Shown: in pieces, positions 49,274 through 59,123 of the stretch
Layout: every line of letters begins with the position of its first letter
How positions within the stretch are numbered: position 1 is the stretch's first letter
NCBI RefSeq assembly: GCF_014764445.1
Contig: NZ_CP061721.1
Coordinates: 558,001 to 622,000 of the forward strand
DNA length: 64,000 bases
Reading direction: 5' to 3'
Source: Pseudarthrobacter sp. BIM B-2242
Lineage (GTDB): Bacteria > Actinomycetota > Actinomycetes > Actinomycetales > Micrococcaceae
The notes under the pieces: generated by a model
The model's database searches: none
Seen by the model: only the letters and a program-made list of their open reading frames with translations
Told to the model about the DNA's origin: nothing
Program-made: the position numbers and the translations under genes

Positions 49274-49951
49274 ATGTTATCCCGCAGACTCCTACAGCTT
49301 TTTGTCGGCCTGGCCATCTATGGCATCTCTCTGGCCATGTTCATCCGCGCCGGCCTCGGGCTGGACCCTTGGGATGTCTTCCACCAGGGACTGGCCGGTT
49401 TGAGCGGGTTCAGTATCGGCACGGTCGTTGTGGCCGTGAGTTTCCTCGTGTTGTTGCTGTGGATTCCGCTGCGGCAGAAGCCCGGTTTCGGAACACTGGC
49501 CAACGCTGTCCTGGTGGGGGTGTTCGCCGACGTCGGGCTGGCGCTGATCCCCGCGTTCTCACACCTTGGTGGCCAGATTGCGATGCTCGCCGGGGCCGTG
49601 GTCCTCAATGGCATCGCGTCGGCCTGCTACATCGGCGCCCGCTTCGGTCCAGGCCCGCGCGACGGGCTGATGACAGGTCTGGCGCGGCGCACGGGCTGGT
49701 CAGTGCGGCTGTCCCGAACCCTGATCGAAGTGGTGGTGCTCGGCATCGGATGGCTGCTGGGCGGATCCGTCGGGGTGGGAACGGTGGTCTATGCCCTGGC
49801 CATTGGGCCGCTGGTCCAGCTGATGCTGCCGTGGTTTATGGTTCCGGCCGCAGTCCAGGACGGCGTTGTGGCGCCTGAGTCGGTGAAGGGCGCAGGCGAG
49901 CCACAGTCCCTGGAGTCCGAGCCGCTGGAGCCAACCGCCCTTCGCCCTTAG
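49274..49951 (+). CDS. yczE: YczE/YitT-like membrane protein
   Basis: 225 aa from ATG 49274 (a GTG at 49265 is also in frame), about five membrane segments. YczE family traits: RLLQLFVGLAIYGISLAMFIRAGLGLDPWDVFHQGL at the N-terminus (a segment of several shorter motifs), GARFGPGPRDGLMTGL and the TRTLIE-like SRTLIEVVVLGIGWLLGG. Function of the family is not known, though in Bacillus the homologue affects surfactin production. Divergent from yczR across the repeat region. The 3' end overlaps the nei-like gene by 4 nt (convergent). Confidence 0.85.
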   Translation: MLSRRLLQLFVGLAIYGISLAMFIRAGLGLDPWDVFHQGLAGLSGFSIGTVVVAVSFLVLLLWIPLRQKPGFGTLANAVLVGVFADVGLALIPAFSHLGGQIAMLAGAVVLNGIASACYIGARFGPGPRDGLMTGLARRTGWSVRLSRTLIEVVVLGIGWLLGGSVGVGTVVYALAIGPLVQLMLPWFMVPAAVQDGVVAPESVKGAGEPQSLESEPLEPTALRP

Positions 49952-50778
49952 TCCAGCAGCGGCTGGCACTGGGGGCAGAAGTAGATGTCCCGCTCTTCGT
50001 CGCCGTTGAGCTTCCCCAGCGCAGCCCGCCGGATGGGTGTGCCGCATTTCAGGCAGGGTTGGTGTTCGCGCCGGTACACCCAGTAACCGGGGCGCCCTGC
50101 CATCCTTCCCACGGGCATCCCGCGCGGGTTCAGGATGGTGACCCGCCTGCCCGGGCCGAGGTTGGCTTCCAGCAGTTGCTTCGCATCGTTCATCATCGTT
50201 TGAAGATCGGCGACGGCCGAGCTGGGTGACGCCGGATGGACGCCTGACAGGAAACAGGTCTCGCAGCGGTAGATGTTGCCGATGCCCGCGAGGTTGCGCT
50301 GGTCGAGCAGAGCGACGCCGATGGGGACGTCGGGGGCCGAACGGATCCTTCGTTCCGCTTCGTCCGGATTCCAGTCCGGACCGAGCAGGTCCGGGCCCAG
50401 ATGACCCACGATCGTGTCCTCGTCTTCGGTGCGGACCACCTCCACAATTCCCAACGAGAATCCGACGGCGTCCGCCACCGCGGTCCGCAGCACGCACCGT
50501 GCCGTAAATCCTGGCTTCCGCCAGCGTCCGCCGGGTGGATAGACCTGCCAGGCGCCCTCCATTTTCAGGTGCGAATGGATGGTGAGTTTACGCTGATCAG
50601 GTCCCTCGACCCGCATGAGGAGGTGTTTGCCGCGCGGCACAACCTCGGTCATGGTCCAGCCGGCAAGGTTGAGGGTGGCAAAACGGGGCACCCTGAAATC
50701 CGAGCCGGTGAGCGTTTGCCCTGCCAGCGCCTTGTGCAGTTGCGATGCGGCGCGCCAGACTGAGTCCCCCTCAGGCAC
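49948..50778 (-). CDS. nei: Fpg/Nei-family DNA glycosylase (endonuclease VIII type)
   Basis: 276 aa. MPEGDSVWR at the N-terminus gives the catalytic Pro2-Glu3 pair and the PEGD variant of Nei enzymes. The helix-two-turn-helix DQRNLAGIGNIYRCE is in the middle, and the C-terminal zinc finger is C-x2-C (CLKC) with a second CPQC pair. Removes oxidised pyrimidines and nicks the strand. Next to lhr, as in mycobacteria, which suggests a shared repair role. Confidence 0.9.
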   Translation of the reverse strand: MPEGDSVWRAASQLHKALAGQTLTGSDFRVPRFATLNLAGWTMTEVVPRGKHLLMRVEGPDQRKLTIHSHLKMEGAWQVYPPGGRWRKPGFTARCVLRTAVADAVGFSLGIVEVVRTEDEDTIVGHLGPDLLGPDWNPDEAERRIRSAPDVPIGVALLDQRNLAGIGNIYRCETCFLSGVHPASPSSAVADLQTMMNDAKQLLEANLGPGRRVTILNPRGMPVGRMAGRPGYWVYRREHQPCLKCGTPIRRAALGKLNGDEERDIYFCPQCQPLLD

Positions 50779-50813
50779 GGACCCCCGCTTTCCTCGAGGT
50801 GGTCATGTGTCGC

Positions 50814-53800
50814 TTAGGCACGGATCCTCAGCCCCTTCGGAGTGGAGTAGGCGCCGGCGGCCGCCAGGGCTTTGGCCACAGGGGTGTCGAGGATGTCGTG
50901 GCCGTTGACCTTCTCCATGATCAGCTTGTCCACGGCCCCGCGGGTGACCACACCCACCAGCGCGGCGCCGGCGGCCGACAGGATGGCCTCGTCCCCGCTG
51001 AAGGCCAGCAACGTCTTGCCGCCACGTTCCACATAGAGGATCAAGGCACCGTCCACGAGCACCACCAGGGCACCTGCCTTCCGTCCCGGGCGGTGGCCGG
51101 TGCCGGCCTCCTCGTTGAGGGCCGGCCAGGGAAGTGCCGCACCGTATGGGTTCGCCGGATCGGTGGCCGCGAGGGCCAGTGCAACGGGCTCGGGCTTCGC
51201 GAGCTGGCTGTCCTCGGAGTAGGACCGCAGCCGGTCCACGGTGGCCGGGACGGCGAACTGGGCCGCGCCTAGATGCTCGATAAAATACCCGCGGCGGCAC
51301 CGGCCCGCTTCCTCCAGCCGGGCCAGGACCTTGTACATCAGCCCGAAGCCCCCCAGGATCTGTTCTGCCATGACCGATCCCCGGGTCACCACGCCGTAGC
51401 GGTCCAACAGCAATTCCGCGGTGGCACGCGCATGAATGGTGGCATCCAGCTCCGGCAAGGGCAGTGCCGACCACCGCCCGGCAGCCATCGGCGGAGTGGC
51501 CGCCGCACCCGAAGACGAGCCGTACCGTCCGCCGCTGAGCCCCGGTGAGCCCGAACCCGACGATCCCAGGAGCCCGGTGCTGTGGGAACGGCCAAGCCTG
51601 CTCAACCTGGGCGCCCGCGACCGTGGCGCGCGTGCCACCTGGCGGTGGGCAGTGTGGCCGCCGGCGATAAGTGCGCGTACCGGGGCGAACGTATCCCCGG
51701 TAATCCGCCCCGCCCAGGCCAGATCCCACAACGCGGAGACCACGTCCTGGTCACTCAGCACTGAGTCCATCCCGCCGGCGACGTCCGTCAGCTGCCGGAA
51801 GAAGTATCCGCCGCCGTTGTTCCGGAGGTGGTCGAGGAGCCGTTGCTGGGCATCCCCAGGCTCGTACTCGATGGCGGGATTCAAGGTCAGGTCGGCAGAA
51901 TCGGCCAGGTGCATGCTGACCCAGCCATCGTTGCCGGGAAGTGCGCCGGCCCCGGACCACAGGACTTCGCCGGCGGCCATGAGCTCGTCCAGCATGGCGG
52001 GCTGGTAGTTGGAAACGCGGCTTGCCAGCACCAGCGGCTCCCAGGCCGAGGCCGGCACAGGAACACCGGACAGTTGGTCGATCGCTGTGACAATTCCGTC
52101 CAGCCCGCGCAACGACGGCTGGCCGCGCCCCGAACCGGGAGTCCGGACATTCTGCCAGGCGGGGAGGAAACGGCCATAGGCGGCCGCATCCACCGGTTCC
52201 ACTTCGGCGCGCAGAGCCGCCAGCGAACGACGGCGGAGCTTGCGAAGAACGTCGGCGTCACACCATTCGCTGGTGGTTGCGGGCTGCTGGTCCTGGAGGC
52301 GGGGTTCCCGGGGGACCGGCTGTGGTGGTTCGTGGTCCGTTCCGGTTCCCATTCCCGATGCCGGGCTTTCGGGCGCCTGACTTTCGGGCGGTACGACGTG
52401 CGGCCGGAACTCGCCCTCCACCACGCGGCCGTCCGCCGCGAGCCGCTTCAATGCAGTGCCGACCACCGCGACGCCCAGGCCCAGCCGTGCAGCGGCTTCC
52501 GCTGCTGTGAACGGTCCGTGCGTGCGTGCATAGCGGGAAACGAGGTCGCCAAGGGGATCCGCCACCGGTTCGATAAAGGCGAGCGGTACGCCCATAGGCA
52601 GCGGTACACCGATGGCATCCCGCAGCCGTGCGGCGTCCTCCACGGCGGCATAGCGCTCAGCGCCGCCGATGTTGACCTTGATGGCGCGGTTGGCCCGCTG
52701 CAGTGCAGTCAGATGGGCCGCGGCCAGGGCGGTATCAGCATGCGGGGTTTCGACCGGAACAGCCGGCTCTCCCGCCTCGGGCTCGGGCGGCGCAACCGCT
52801 CGCCCGGGCTCAGCCACGTGCCCGGGCGAGTCCGCCGTCGCAGATTCAACCACTGCCGGGTCCAGCCGGGCGGCGGCTTCGTCGGGCGTCAGCGGACCCA
52901 GCAGCCGGAGCAGGTCCGCCACGCCTTCCATCCCGCGGGCACGGCGGTCCGGCGCAAGCCGCTGCAATTCAAGCTCCGTGGCGTCGATGACTTTCGCGTC
53001 GAGCAGCTCGCGGAGCTCCACACGCCCCAGCAGCTCATTCAGCAGCGTCGAATCCAGGGCCAGGGCAGCGGCCCGGCGTTCGGCCAGCGGCGAGTCGCCT
53101 TCGTACAGGAACTGCGCCACATACCCGAACAGCAGGGACTTGGCGAACGGCGACGGCTGCTGCGTTGTGGTCTCGACGATCCTCAGCTCGCGGCGTTCCA
53201 CCGATGCTGCAATATCCTTCAGCGCCGGAAGGTCATACACGTCCTGGAGGCATTCACGGACTGTCTCCAGCACAATCGGGAACGTAGGGTACTTCCGCGC
53301 GACATCGAGCAGCTGGGCAGACCGCTGGCGTTGCTGCCACAACGGCTGCCGCTTGCCCGGAGTCTGGCGGGGCAGCAGCAGGGCACGCGCCGCGCACTCC
53401 CGGAACCGCGAAGCAAACAGGGCGCTGCCGCCCACTTCCGCGGTGACTATCTGCTCAAGTTCCTCCGGATCGAACAGGAACAGCTCGGCTCCCGGCGGTT
53501 CGTCTTCCATCATGGGCACCCGCAGCACGATGCCGTCGTCCGCCGCCATGGCGGAGCCGTCCAGGCCGTACCGCTGGTGCAGGCGCTGTCCGACGGCGAG
53601 TGCCCACGGGGCGTGCACGGGCATGCCGAACGGGCTGTGGAGGATCACCCGCCAGTCGCCGAGTTCGTCGTGGAACCGTTCCACCACCAGGGTGGTGTCG
53701 CTGGGGACCACCTCGGTGGCGAGCTTCTGCTCGCCGAGGTACTGGATGAGGTTGTTCGCGGCGAAGGTGTCCAGCCCGCTGGCCGTACAGCGTTCGGTGG

Positions 53801-55913
53801 CAGGCCCGACGTCGGACGCTGACAGTTCGCGGACGAACGCACCCAGGGCGCGGCCCAGGTCCACCGGCCTGCCCAGGGAGTCGCCCTTCCAGAACGGCAG
53901 CTTGCCGGGCTGGCCGAAGGCGGGGGAGACCAGGACGCGGTCATGGGTAATGTCCTCAATTTTCCAGCTGGTGGCGCCGAGGGCGAAAACATCACCCACC
54001 CGGGACTCGTAGACCATTTCCTCGTCCAGCTCACCCACCCGTCGGCCGCCCTTGGCAGGGGACGCGGCAGGTTTGCCGTCAGCGGATGGCGACGCCGAGC
54101 CCTCAGCTTCGGTGCCGATGATGTAGACCCCGAATAACCCGCGGTCCGGAATGGTGCCGCCGGAGGTGACAGCCAGGCGCTGGGCCCCGGGCCGGCCCTC
54201 AATGGTGCCCGCATTGCGGTCCCAGATGATCCGTGGCCGCAGTTCGGCGAATTCGTCGGAAGGGTAACGGCCGGCCAGCAGGTCCAGGGTTGCCTCGAAC
54301 GCGGACCGGGGTAGCGAGGCGAAGGGCGCGGACCGCCGGACCGTTGCGAACCATTCCTCCACATCGATGCTGCCCAGGGCTGTTGCGGCTACGGTCTGCT
54401 GGGCGAGGATATCCAGTGGATTGGCCGGGACAAAGAGCCGCTCGATCTTCCCTTCCAGCATCCGCTCAACGGTGATGGCCGTGTGTACAAGGTCCGCCCG
54501 GTGTTTGGGGAACAACACACCCTGCGAAATCTCGCCCACCTGGTGACCGGCACGGCCCACGCGCTGAAGGCCGCTGGCCACCGACGGCGGGGATTCCACC
54601 TGCACCACCAGATCCACGGCGCCCATGTCGATGCCGAGTTCCAGGGAAGACGTGGCCACAACACACCGCAGCCGGCCCGACTTCAGGTCATCCTCGATCA
54701 TTGCCCGCTGGTCCTTGGACACCGATCCATGGTGGGCGCGGGCCAGCAACGGATCGGCTCCCGAGGTGCTGCCCGCCTGAGCCATCATGTGGGCCGGTGT
54801 GGCCGTGGATGCGGGGACACCAGTCAAGCCCGGTTCCGGTCCCTCAGCGCCCGGTGCGTCCCAGCCCCCGCCCACAGCCACAAGCTGCCGCTCCGCGTAG
54901 ATCTCATTCAGCCGGGCCGTCAGCCGCTCGGCAAGACGGCGCGAGTTGGCGAACACGATGGTGGACTGGTTGGCCAGCACCAGGTCGACGATCTTCTCTT
55001 CCACGTGCGGCCAGATCGAGGCCTGCGGCTGCAGCCCGGATGCCGGACCCGAATCGAAGGCGCCCGCAGCACCCTGGAGGTCTGACATGTCCTCCACAGG
55101 CACGGAAACGGTCAGGTCCCAGGTCTTCCGCGACGGGGGCGCCACGATCTCTACCGGCGCGGAACCCGCCAGGAACTGGGCTACCAGCTCGCGGGGCTCC
55201 ACCGTGGCAGACAGTCCAATCCGCTGGGCGGGTTTCGGCAGCAGCGCGTCGAGCCGTTCCAGCGAAACCGCCAGGTGCGCGCCGCGCTTGGTGCCTGCGA
55301 CGGCGTGGACTTCGTCCACGATGATGGTGTCCACCTCGGTGAGCGTTTCCCGTGCCCTGGAGGTGAGCATCAGGAACAGCGACTCCGGTGTGGTGATAAG
55401 GATGTCCGGCGGGTTGCTGAGCAGCGAGCGGCGGTCCGCCGCCGTGGTGTCACCGGACCGGACGCCCACGGTGATGAGCGGGGCGGGCAGGTCCAGCCGT
55501 TTGGCCGTCTGGGTGATGCCGATCAGCGGCGCACGCAGGTTTCGCTCGACGTCAACGCCCAGGGCTTTCAACGGGGAGATGTACAGAACACGGGTCTTGC
55601 GTTTCGGTTCCCGCGGCCGGCGGCCTTTTGCCGGCGGTGCATCCAGCCCCGGCAGTTCAGGCGCAGGGGCGGGCGCCGAAACCAGCAGCCGGTCAAGGGC
55701 CCACAGGAAGGCAGCGAGCGTTTTGCCGGAACCGGTGGGCGCGACAACCAGGGCATGGGAACCGGAGGAAATGGCGTTCCAGGCGCCGTCCTGGGCCGGA
55801 GTCGGCTCGGAAAAGGCACCCAGGAACCAGTCGCGCGTGGGCCGGCTGAACCGTCCCATGCCGGTGCCGGGAAGGGCGTCCGGACCCGCTCCCGGCGGTA
55901 GCTTCTCCTGCAT
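50814..55913 (-). CDS. lhr: Lhr-type ATP-dependent DNA helicase
   Basis: About 1,700 aa, the full actinobacterial Lhr length. N-terminal superfamily 2 helicase core: Walker A APTGSGKTLAAF, DEVH box (IIVDEVHAVAGTKRGAHLA), SAT motif GLSATVEP and motif VI QRVGRAGHQ. Lhr-specific winged-helix and large C-terminal regions follow (about residues 870-1700). A 3'-5' ssDNA translocase involved in the DNA-damage response. The start is uncertain: ATG 55913, ATG 55859 (GMGRFSRPTRDWF) or TTG 55997, which would touch the upstream gene. No frameshift seen over 5 kb. Confidence 0.93.
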   Translation of the reverse strand: MQEKLPPGAGPDALPGTGMGRFSRPTRDWFLGAFSEPTPAQDGAWNAISSGSHALVVAPTGSGKTLAAFLWALDRLLVSAPAPAPELPGLDAPPAKGRRPREPKRKTRVLYISPLKALGVDVERNLRAPLIGITQTAKRLDLPAPLITVGVRSGDTTAADRRSLLSNPPDILITTPESLFLMLTSRARETLTEVDTIIVDEVHAVAGTKRGAHLAVSLERLDALLPKPAQRIGLSATVEPRELVAQFLAGSAPVEIVAPPSRKTWDLTVSVPVEDMSDLQGAAGAFDSGPASGLQPQASIWPHVEEKIVDLVLANQSTIVFANSRRLAERLTARLNEIYAERQLVAVGGGWDAPGAEGPEPGLTGVPASTATPAHMMAQAGSTSGADPLLARAHHGSVSKDQRAMIEDDLKSGRLRCVVATSSLELGIDMGAVDLVVQVESPPSVASGLQRVGRAGHQVGEISQGVLFPKHRADLVHTAITVERMLEGKIERLFVPANPLDILAQQTVAATALGSIDVEEWFATVRRSAPFASLPRSAFEATLDLLAGRYPSDEFAELRPRIIWDRNAGTIEGRPGAQRLAVTSGGTIPDRGLFGVYIIGTEAEGSASPSADGKPAASPAKGGRRVGELDEEMVYESRVGDVFALGATSWKIEDITHDRVLVSPAFGQPGKLPFWKGDSLGRPVDLGRALGAFVRELSASDVGPATERCTASGLDTFAANNLIQYLGEQKLATEVVPSDTTLVVERFHDELGDWRVILHSPFGMPVHAPWALAVGQRLHQRYGLDGSAMAADDGIVLRVPMMEDEPPGAELFLFDPEELEQIVTAEVGGSALFASRFRECAARALLLPRQTPGKRQPLWQQRQRSAQLLDVARKYPTFPIVLETVRECLQDVYDLPALKDIAASVERRELRIVETTTQQPSPFAKSLLFGYVAQFLYEGDSPLAERRAAALALDSTLLNELLGRVELRELLDAKVIDATELELQRLAPDRRARGMEGVADLLRLLGPLTPDEAAARLDPAVVESATADSPGHVAEPGRAVAPPEPEAGEPAVPVETPHADTALAAAHLTALQRANRAIKVNIGGAERYAAVEDAARLRDAIGVPLPMGVPLAFIEPVADPLGDLVSRYARTHGPFTAAEAAARLGLGVAVVGTALKRLAADGRVVEGEFRPHVVPPESQAPESPASGMGTGTDHEPPQPVPREPRLQDQQPATTSEWCDADVLRKLRRRSLAALRAEVEPVDAAAYGRFLPAWQNVRTPGSGRGQPSLRGLDGIVTAIDQLSGVPVPASAWEPLVLASRVSNYQPAMLDELMAAGEVLWSGAGALPGNDGWVSMHLADSADLTLNPAIEYEPGDAQQRLLDHLRNNGGGYFFRQLTDVAGGMDSVLSDQDVVSALWDLAWAGRITGDTFAPVRALIAGGHTAHRQVARAPRSRAPRLSRLGRSHSTGLLGSSGSGSPGLSGGRYGSSSGAAATPPMAAGRWSALPLPELDATIHARATAELLLDRYGVVTRGSVMAEQILGGFGLMYKVLARLEEAGRCRRGYFIEHLGAAQFAVPATVDRLRSYSEDSQLAKPEPVALALAATDPANPYGAALPWPALNEEAGTGHRPGRKAGALVVLVDGALILYVERGGKTLLAFSGDEAILSAAGAALVGVVTRGAVDKLIMEKVNGHDILDTPVAKALAAAGAYSTPKGLRIRA

Positions 55914-55993
55914 TCCTCCATCATGCCCTACCCCACTGACAGCGCTGCCGGGCGCATCACCGGGCCCGGGATTGCCGGTCCCGTCCGGACAGA

Positions 55994-57481
55994 TCAACCC
56001 TTCGCTGCCGGCGGGAGGTTCTTCGTGGCGGGGCCTTCGAGGAGCTGCCCGTCACTGCCGAACCGGGAGCCGTGGAGCGGGCAGTCCCAGGTGAGTTCGC
56101 TGTCGTTCCAGCGGACGATTCCGCCCAGGTGCGTGCAGACGGCGGAGAGCCTGCACGTGGTGCCGCCGACTGTGGACACCGCCACAGGCCGGGCGCCGTC
56201 GCGATACACCTTACCGGCGCCGTCGGGCGGTGGCGTGGTGCCATCCGACGCCAGCTTTCCCCATCCGGTGGCAAGAGTCGCGGCCACACCGGCGTTGAGC
56301 GCCACGGCTGACAACGCGCCCGCTGGCGAGGTAATGCGATGGCGGATGGTGTCCGCCCAGGGGATCTGTCCGCCCAGAATGTCAGCTGACATTCCGAGCG
56401 CAACCGCGACGGCGTTGGTCATGCCCCATTTGTTGTAGCCCGTGCCGAATAGTATCCGTCCCCGTCCCCGCGGCAGCTTGCCGAAGAACGGCATGAGGTT
56501 GGTGGCCTGATAGTCCTGGGCCGACCAGGTGTGCGTGGTTGAGGCGCCGGGGAAGTGTGTTCCCGCCCAGTCGAGCAGGCCGGTGAGGTGGGACTTTTCC
56601 GAGGCAGTGCGCCCCACGTGATGCCCGTGTCCGCCTACCAGCAGCAGCCTGCGCCCGGAGGCCTCGTAGTCCCGCAGCGAATGCGTGGGCTGCTCTGCCG
56701 AGAGGTACATGCCCGGCGGCGGCGTCAGCCCGCCTGGCAGTTCCAGTGCTGCCGCGTAGGAGCGCTGCGGCTTGAGTTTCGCGAAGTACAGGCCGCGGTC
56801 CAGCACCGGGATCCCGGTTGCCAGCACCAGGTGGTCAGCCGTGACATCGCCATGGTCGGTCTTGATCGTGAGGGGTCCCCTCCCGGCGGCGTCCCGGAGC
56901 CTGACCCCGCTCACCACGCTGCCGCCGCGGGCACGGAGGTCACCCAGCAGCGTGTCCAGCACGTCCATCGGGTTGATCTGGGCCTGGCCGGCAAGCATCA
57001 GGGCGCCCTGGATGGTGAAGGGGAGGCCGGCGTCGCGCACGTACTCCACGTTGAGCCCCGCGGTGGTTGCCGCGATCAGTTCCTCGCGGAGCCGCTCGGC
57101 ACCGTCACCGGTGGTGGCGTAGGTATACGCAGTGCGGCGCTGGTACGGCACCCCGTTCTCGTCGAGGTAGCGCAGCAGCCAGGCCTGCCCCTCCCGGTTC
57201 GCCTCGACGTAGGCTTTCACCTGCTTGTCCGGATACTGCCGGGACAACGAGGCCAAAACAGTTCCCTGCAGCAGGCTGACCTTGGCTGTGGTGTTCCCGG
57301 TGGTCACCGCGCCCGGGTAGCGGGCTTCCAGCACGAGCACCTGCTGCCCGGAGCGTGCCAGCAACAGCGCTGTGACCAGTCCGGTGAGCCCGGCCCCGGC
57401 CACCACGGTGTCGTATTTCGCTCCTGCCTGAAAAGGGTCAGGGCTAAAGGTACTCTCGCGGTCCAGCCAGAGGGACGTCAT
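55994..57481 (-). CDS. FAD-dependent oxidoreductase with C-terminal Rieske domain
   Basis: 495 aa. The N-terminal FAD-binding fold (VVAGAGLTGLVTALLLARSG) continues into a DAO-type oxidase domain to about residue 380. The final 90 residues are a Rieske [2Fe-2S] domain with both ligand motifs: CTHLGG and CPLHGS. Fused DAO-Rieske proteins are known but not well characterised; electrons would pass between FAD and the iron-sulfur cluster. Ends at the start of the lhr frame, so the two may be in one transcript. Confidence 0.88.
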   Translation of the reverse strand: MTSLWLDRESTFSPDPFQAGAKYDTVVAGAGLTGLVTALLLARSGQQVLVLEARYPGAVTTGNTTAKVSLLQGTVLASLSRQYPDKQVKAYVEANREGQAWLLRYLDENGVPYQRRTAYTYATTGDGAERLREELIAATTAGLNVEYVRDAGLPFTIQGALMLAGQAQINPMDVLDTLLGDLRARGGSVVSGVRLRDAAGRGPLTIKTDHGDVTADHLVLATGIPVLDRGLYFAKLKPQRSYAAALELPGGLTPPPGMYLSAEQPTHSLRDYEASGRRLLLVGGHGHHVGRTASEKSHLTGLLDWAGTHFPGASTTHTWSAQDYQATNLMPFFGKLPRGRGRILFGTGYNKWGMTNAVAVALGMSADILGGQIPWADTIRHRITSPAGALSAVALNAGVAATLATGWGKLASDGTTPPPDGAGKVYRDGARPVAVSTVGGTTCRLSAVCTHLGGIVRWNDSELTWDCPLHGSRFGSDGQLLEGPATKNLPPAAKG

Positions 57482-57530
57482 GGAAGCTAAGTGTACTTAT
57501 CATTGCTGCCTTCGCCCAGAGCCTGGGCTG

Positions 57531-58163
57531 CTAGGCCGCCTGGAAGGCCCCGATGGTCAGGAGTTCGATGTTTGCATTGCTGCAGGCCTGGGTGGGCTGG
57601 GCCAGGAACAGGGAGGCCGTATCTTCCGGCGGGTAGATCCGGTACCCGGCGGCGGGCGTCAGCGTGCAGTCGGAGTAGTTGGCTGCCTGCGTATAGCGGA
57701 GCACGGCATTGCCGCCCTGGCCGGGGGCCAGGAGCACATCCGCAACAGGTGTTGATTCGTCGCGTTTCGCGGCGGCGCCGATGGGAGCGCCGTTGGCGTC
57801 CGCGGCCAGGGATACGCCCGGGTACCCCTTCAACAGGCACGGCTCGGCACCGGTGTTCGTCAAAGTGAGCGTCATGTAGACGCTGCCCGCGGCCCCGCCG
57901 CCTGTGGCGTCAGTGGCGGCGGACAATGTGGCAGCCTTGCAAAGGAGCGGCCCGGCTGTTGCGTCAGTGGTCGACGACGGCTGGGGCGTCGCGCTGGGCG
58001 GCGGCGCCGGGGATGCGGAGGGGCTGGGGGAGTTCGTTCCCGGTTCCGTGGTTCCCTGCGGTTGCGGCTGCGCCTGGCCCGGACCGCAGGCGGTGAGCAG
58101 CAGCGCGGCCGCAGCGGCCGCCATCGTAATAACAAAGCCCTGTGAAATGCGCTGAGACGTCAT
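57531..58163 (-). CDS. DUF4232 lipoprotein
   Basis: 210 aa. Signal peptide with lipobox LLTACGP (Cys near residue 26), a Pro/Ser/Thr-rich linker (about 30-70), then the DUF4232 domain: MTLTLTNTGAEPCLLKGYPGVSL, and the closing SDCTLTPAAGYRIYPP with Cys pairs that may form a disulfide. Outer-face lipoprotein of unknown role. ATG 58163 has AAGG 9 nt upstream; the longer frame has no signal peptide at its start. Confidence 0.85.
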   Translation of the reverse strand: MTSQRISQGFVITMAAAAAALLLTACGPGQAQPQPQGTTEPGTNSPSPSASPAPPPSATPQPSSTTDATAGPLLCKAATLSAATDATGGGAAGSVYMTLTLTNTGAEPCLLKGYPGVSLAADANGAPIGAAAKRDESTPVADVLLAPGQGGNAVLRYTQAANYSDCTLTPAAGYRIYPPEDTASLFLAQPTQACSNANIELLTIGAFQAA

Positions 58164-58220
58164 GGCATAACCTTTGTTGCTGCTGTGACCTGAGTCAACG
58201 ATGCCACGGGGTGCCAAGAG

Positions 58221-58259
58221 GATTTGATGCCCGGATCGTGATGATCCGGGCATCAAATC
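58221..58259. terminator. Perfect 17-bp-stem hairpin after the YcnI-like gene
   Basis: GATTTGATGCCCGGATC (58221-58237) and its exact reverse complement (58243-58259) form a 17-bp stem with a 5-nt loop, 15 bp past the YcnI stop and before the DUF4232 start. Likely a transcription terminator on the minus strand, though no long T run follows. Confidence 0.65.
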
Positions 58260-58274
58260 GAGTGGTCGGAACCG

Positions 58275-59039
58275 TTACTGGCTGGCCGTCCCGGCCTCCT
58301 GCCTGCGCTTGGCGCCGCTGCGGACGAACGCCGCACCGCCGAGGGCCAGCCCGCCGAGGCCGGCCACCAGGCCTGCCCAGCCGCGGGCGTCCGCGCCGCT
58401 GTCAGTCACGGCAGCTGCCTGTTCGGTATCGGCATGCGCTGTCCCGGCGGCAGCCGTGGTGGCCGCGTGGCCGGCGGTTCCGTGGGCTTCGGCGGCATCG
58501 GTAATGGTGATTGACGGCGCCGGGGCCTTCAGGGAATGCGGGTCCTGGCCGTCCTTGGCGATTTCCGACCAGTCCGTCTGGCCCGTTTCGCAGGACTGCA
58601 GGGTGGGGAAGTGGAGCGTGGTCCCGGCTGCATCGGGCAGCTTCACGGACAGCACCAGGGCATCGCGCAGACCGTCAGGCAGGGGCGCCTTGGCGGTGTA
58701 GACAATCTGGCTGGTGCGTTTGGTGATGGATGAGCCGTCGGCCAGTTTCTTGGGCTCGGCCAGCTCCTCGGTCACCTTTTCCACAGTCCAGTTGGGGTTC
58801 ACCGTTGGTGTGGCATCGTTCAGTTCGGCGGGCAGCGTGATGGCGATTTTGGTGGTGCCGGACTCCTCGCAGCCGTGCGGGACGCCGAAGGTCAGCAGGG
58901 CATAGGAGTTGGCGGCGGTCTTGTCCGGGCTGACACCAACATGGGCCGCTGCGCCGCTGGCGGCTGTCAGCAGGAGGGCGGCGGCGCCGGCAGTGGCGGA
59001 TGCGGAGGTGAGGGTACGGCGAAGTGTTGAGGTTTTCAT
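58275..59039 (-). CDS. ycnI: YcnI-family (DUF1775) copper-associated membrane protein
   Basis: 254 aa. The signal peptide ends at about residue 32 (SGAAA), which makes His33 the first residue of the mature protein; YcnI is known to bind Cu(II) through its N-terminal His. The DUF1775 domain follows (HVGVSPDKTAANSYALLTFGVPHGCE), then an Ala/Thr linker and a C-terminal membrane helix (GLVAGLGGLALGGAAFV). ATG 59039 has AAAGG 8 nt upstream. A membrane protein gene ends 84 bp upstream, so they may form an operon. Confidence 0.88.
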   Translation of the reverse strand: MKTSTLRRTLTSASATAGAAALLLTAASGAAAHVGVSPDKTAANSYALLTFGVPHGCEESGTTKIAITLPAELNDATPTVNPNWTVEKVTEELAEPKKLADGSSITKRTSQIVYTAKAPLPDGLRDALVLSVKLPDAAGTTLHFPTLQSCETGQTDWSEIAKDGQDPHSLKAPAPSITITDAAEAHGTAGHAATTAAAGTAHADTEQAAAVTDSGADARGWAGLVAGLGGLALGGAAFVRSGAKRRQEAGTASQ

Positions 59040-59123
59040 GGGGATGCCTTTCAGACGCACGCCCGTTTCGGGCGCGCGGAGGTACAGGAATTACGCCCGC
59101 TTACCGGGTCCGGTACGGGCTGG

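Noticed and set aside
51828..53822. 664-codon plus-strand ORF opposite lhr
   Set aside because: Arg/Gly/Gln-rich antisense frame inside the Lhr gene; no coding signature.
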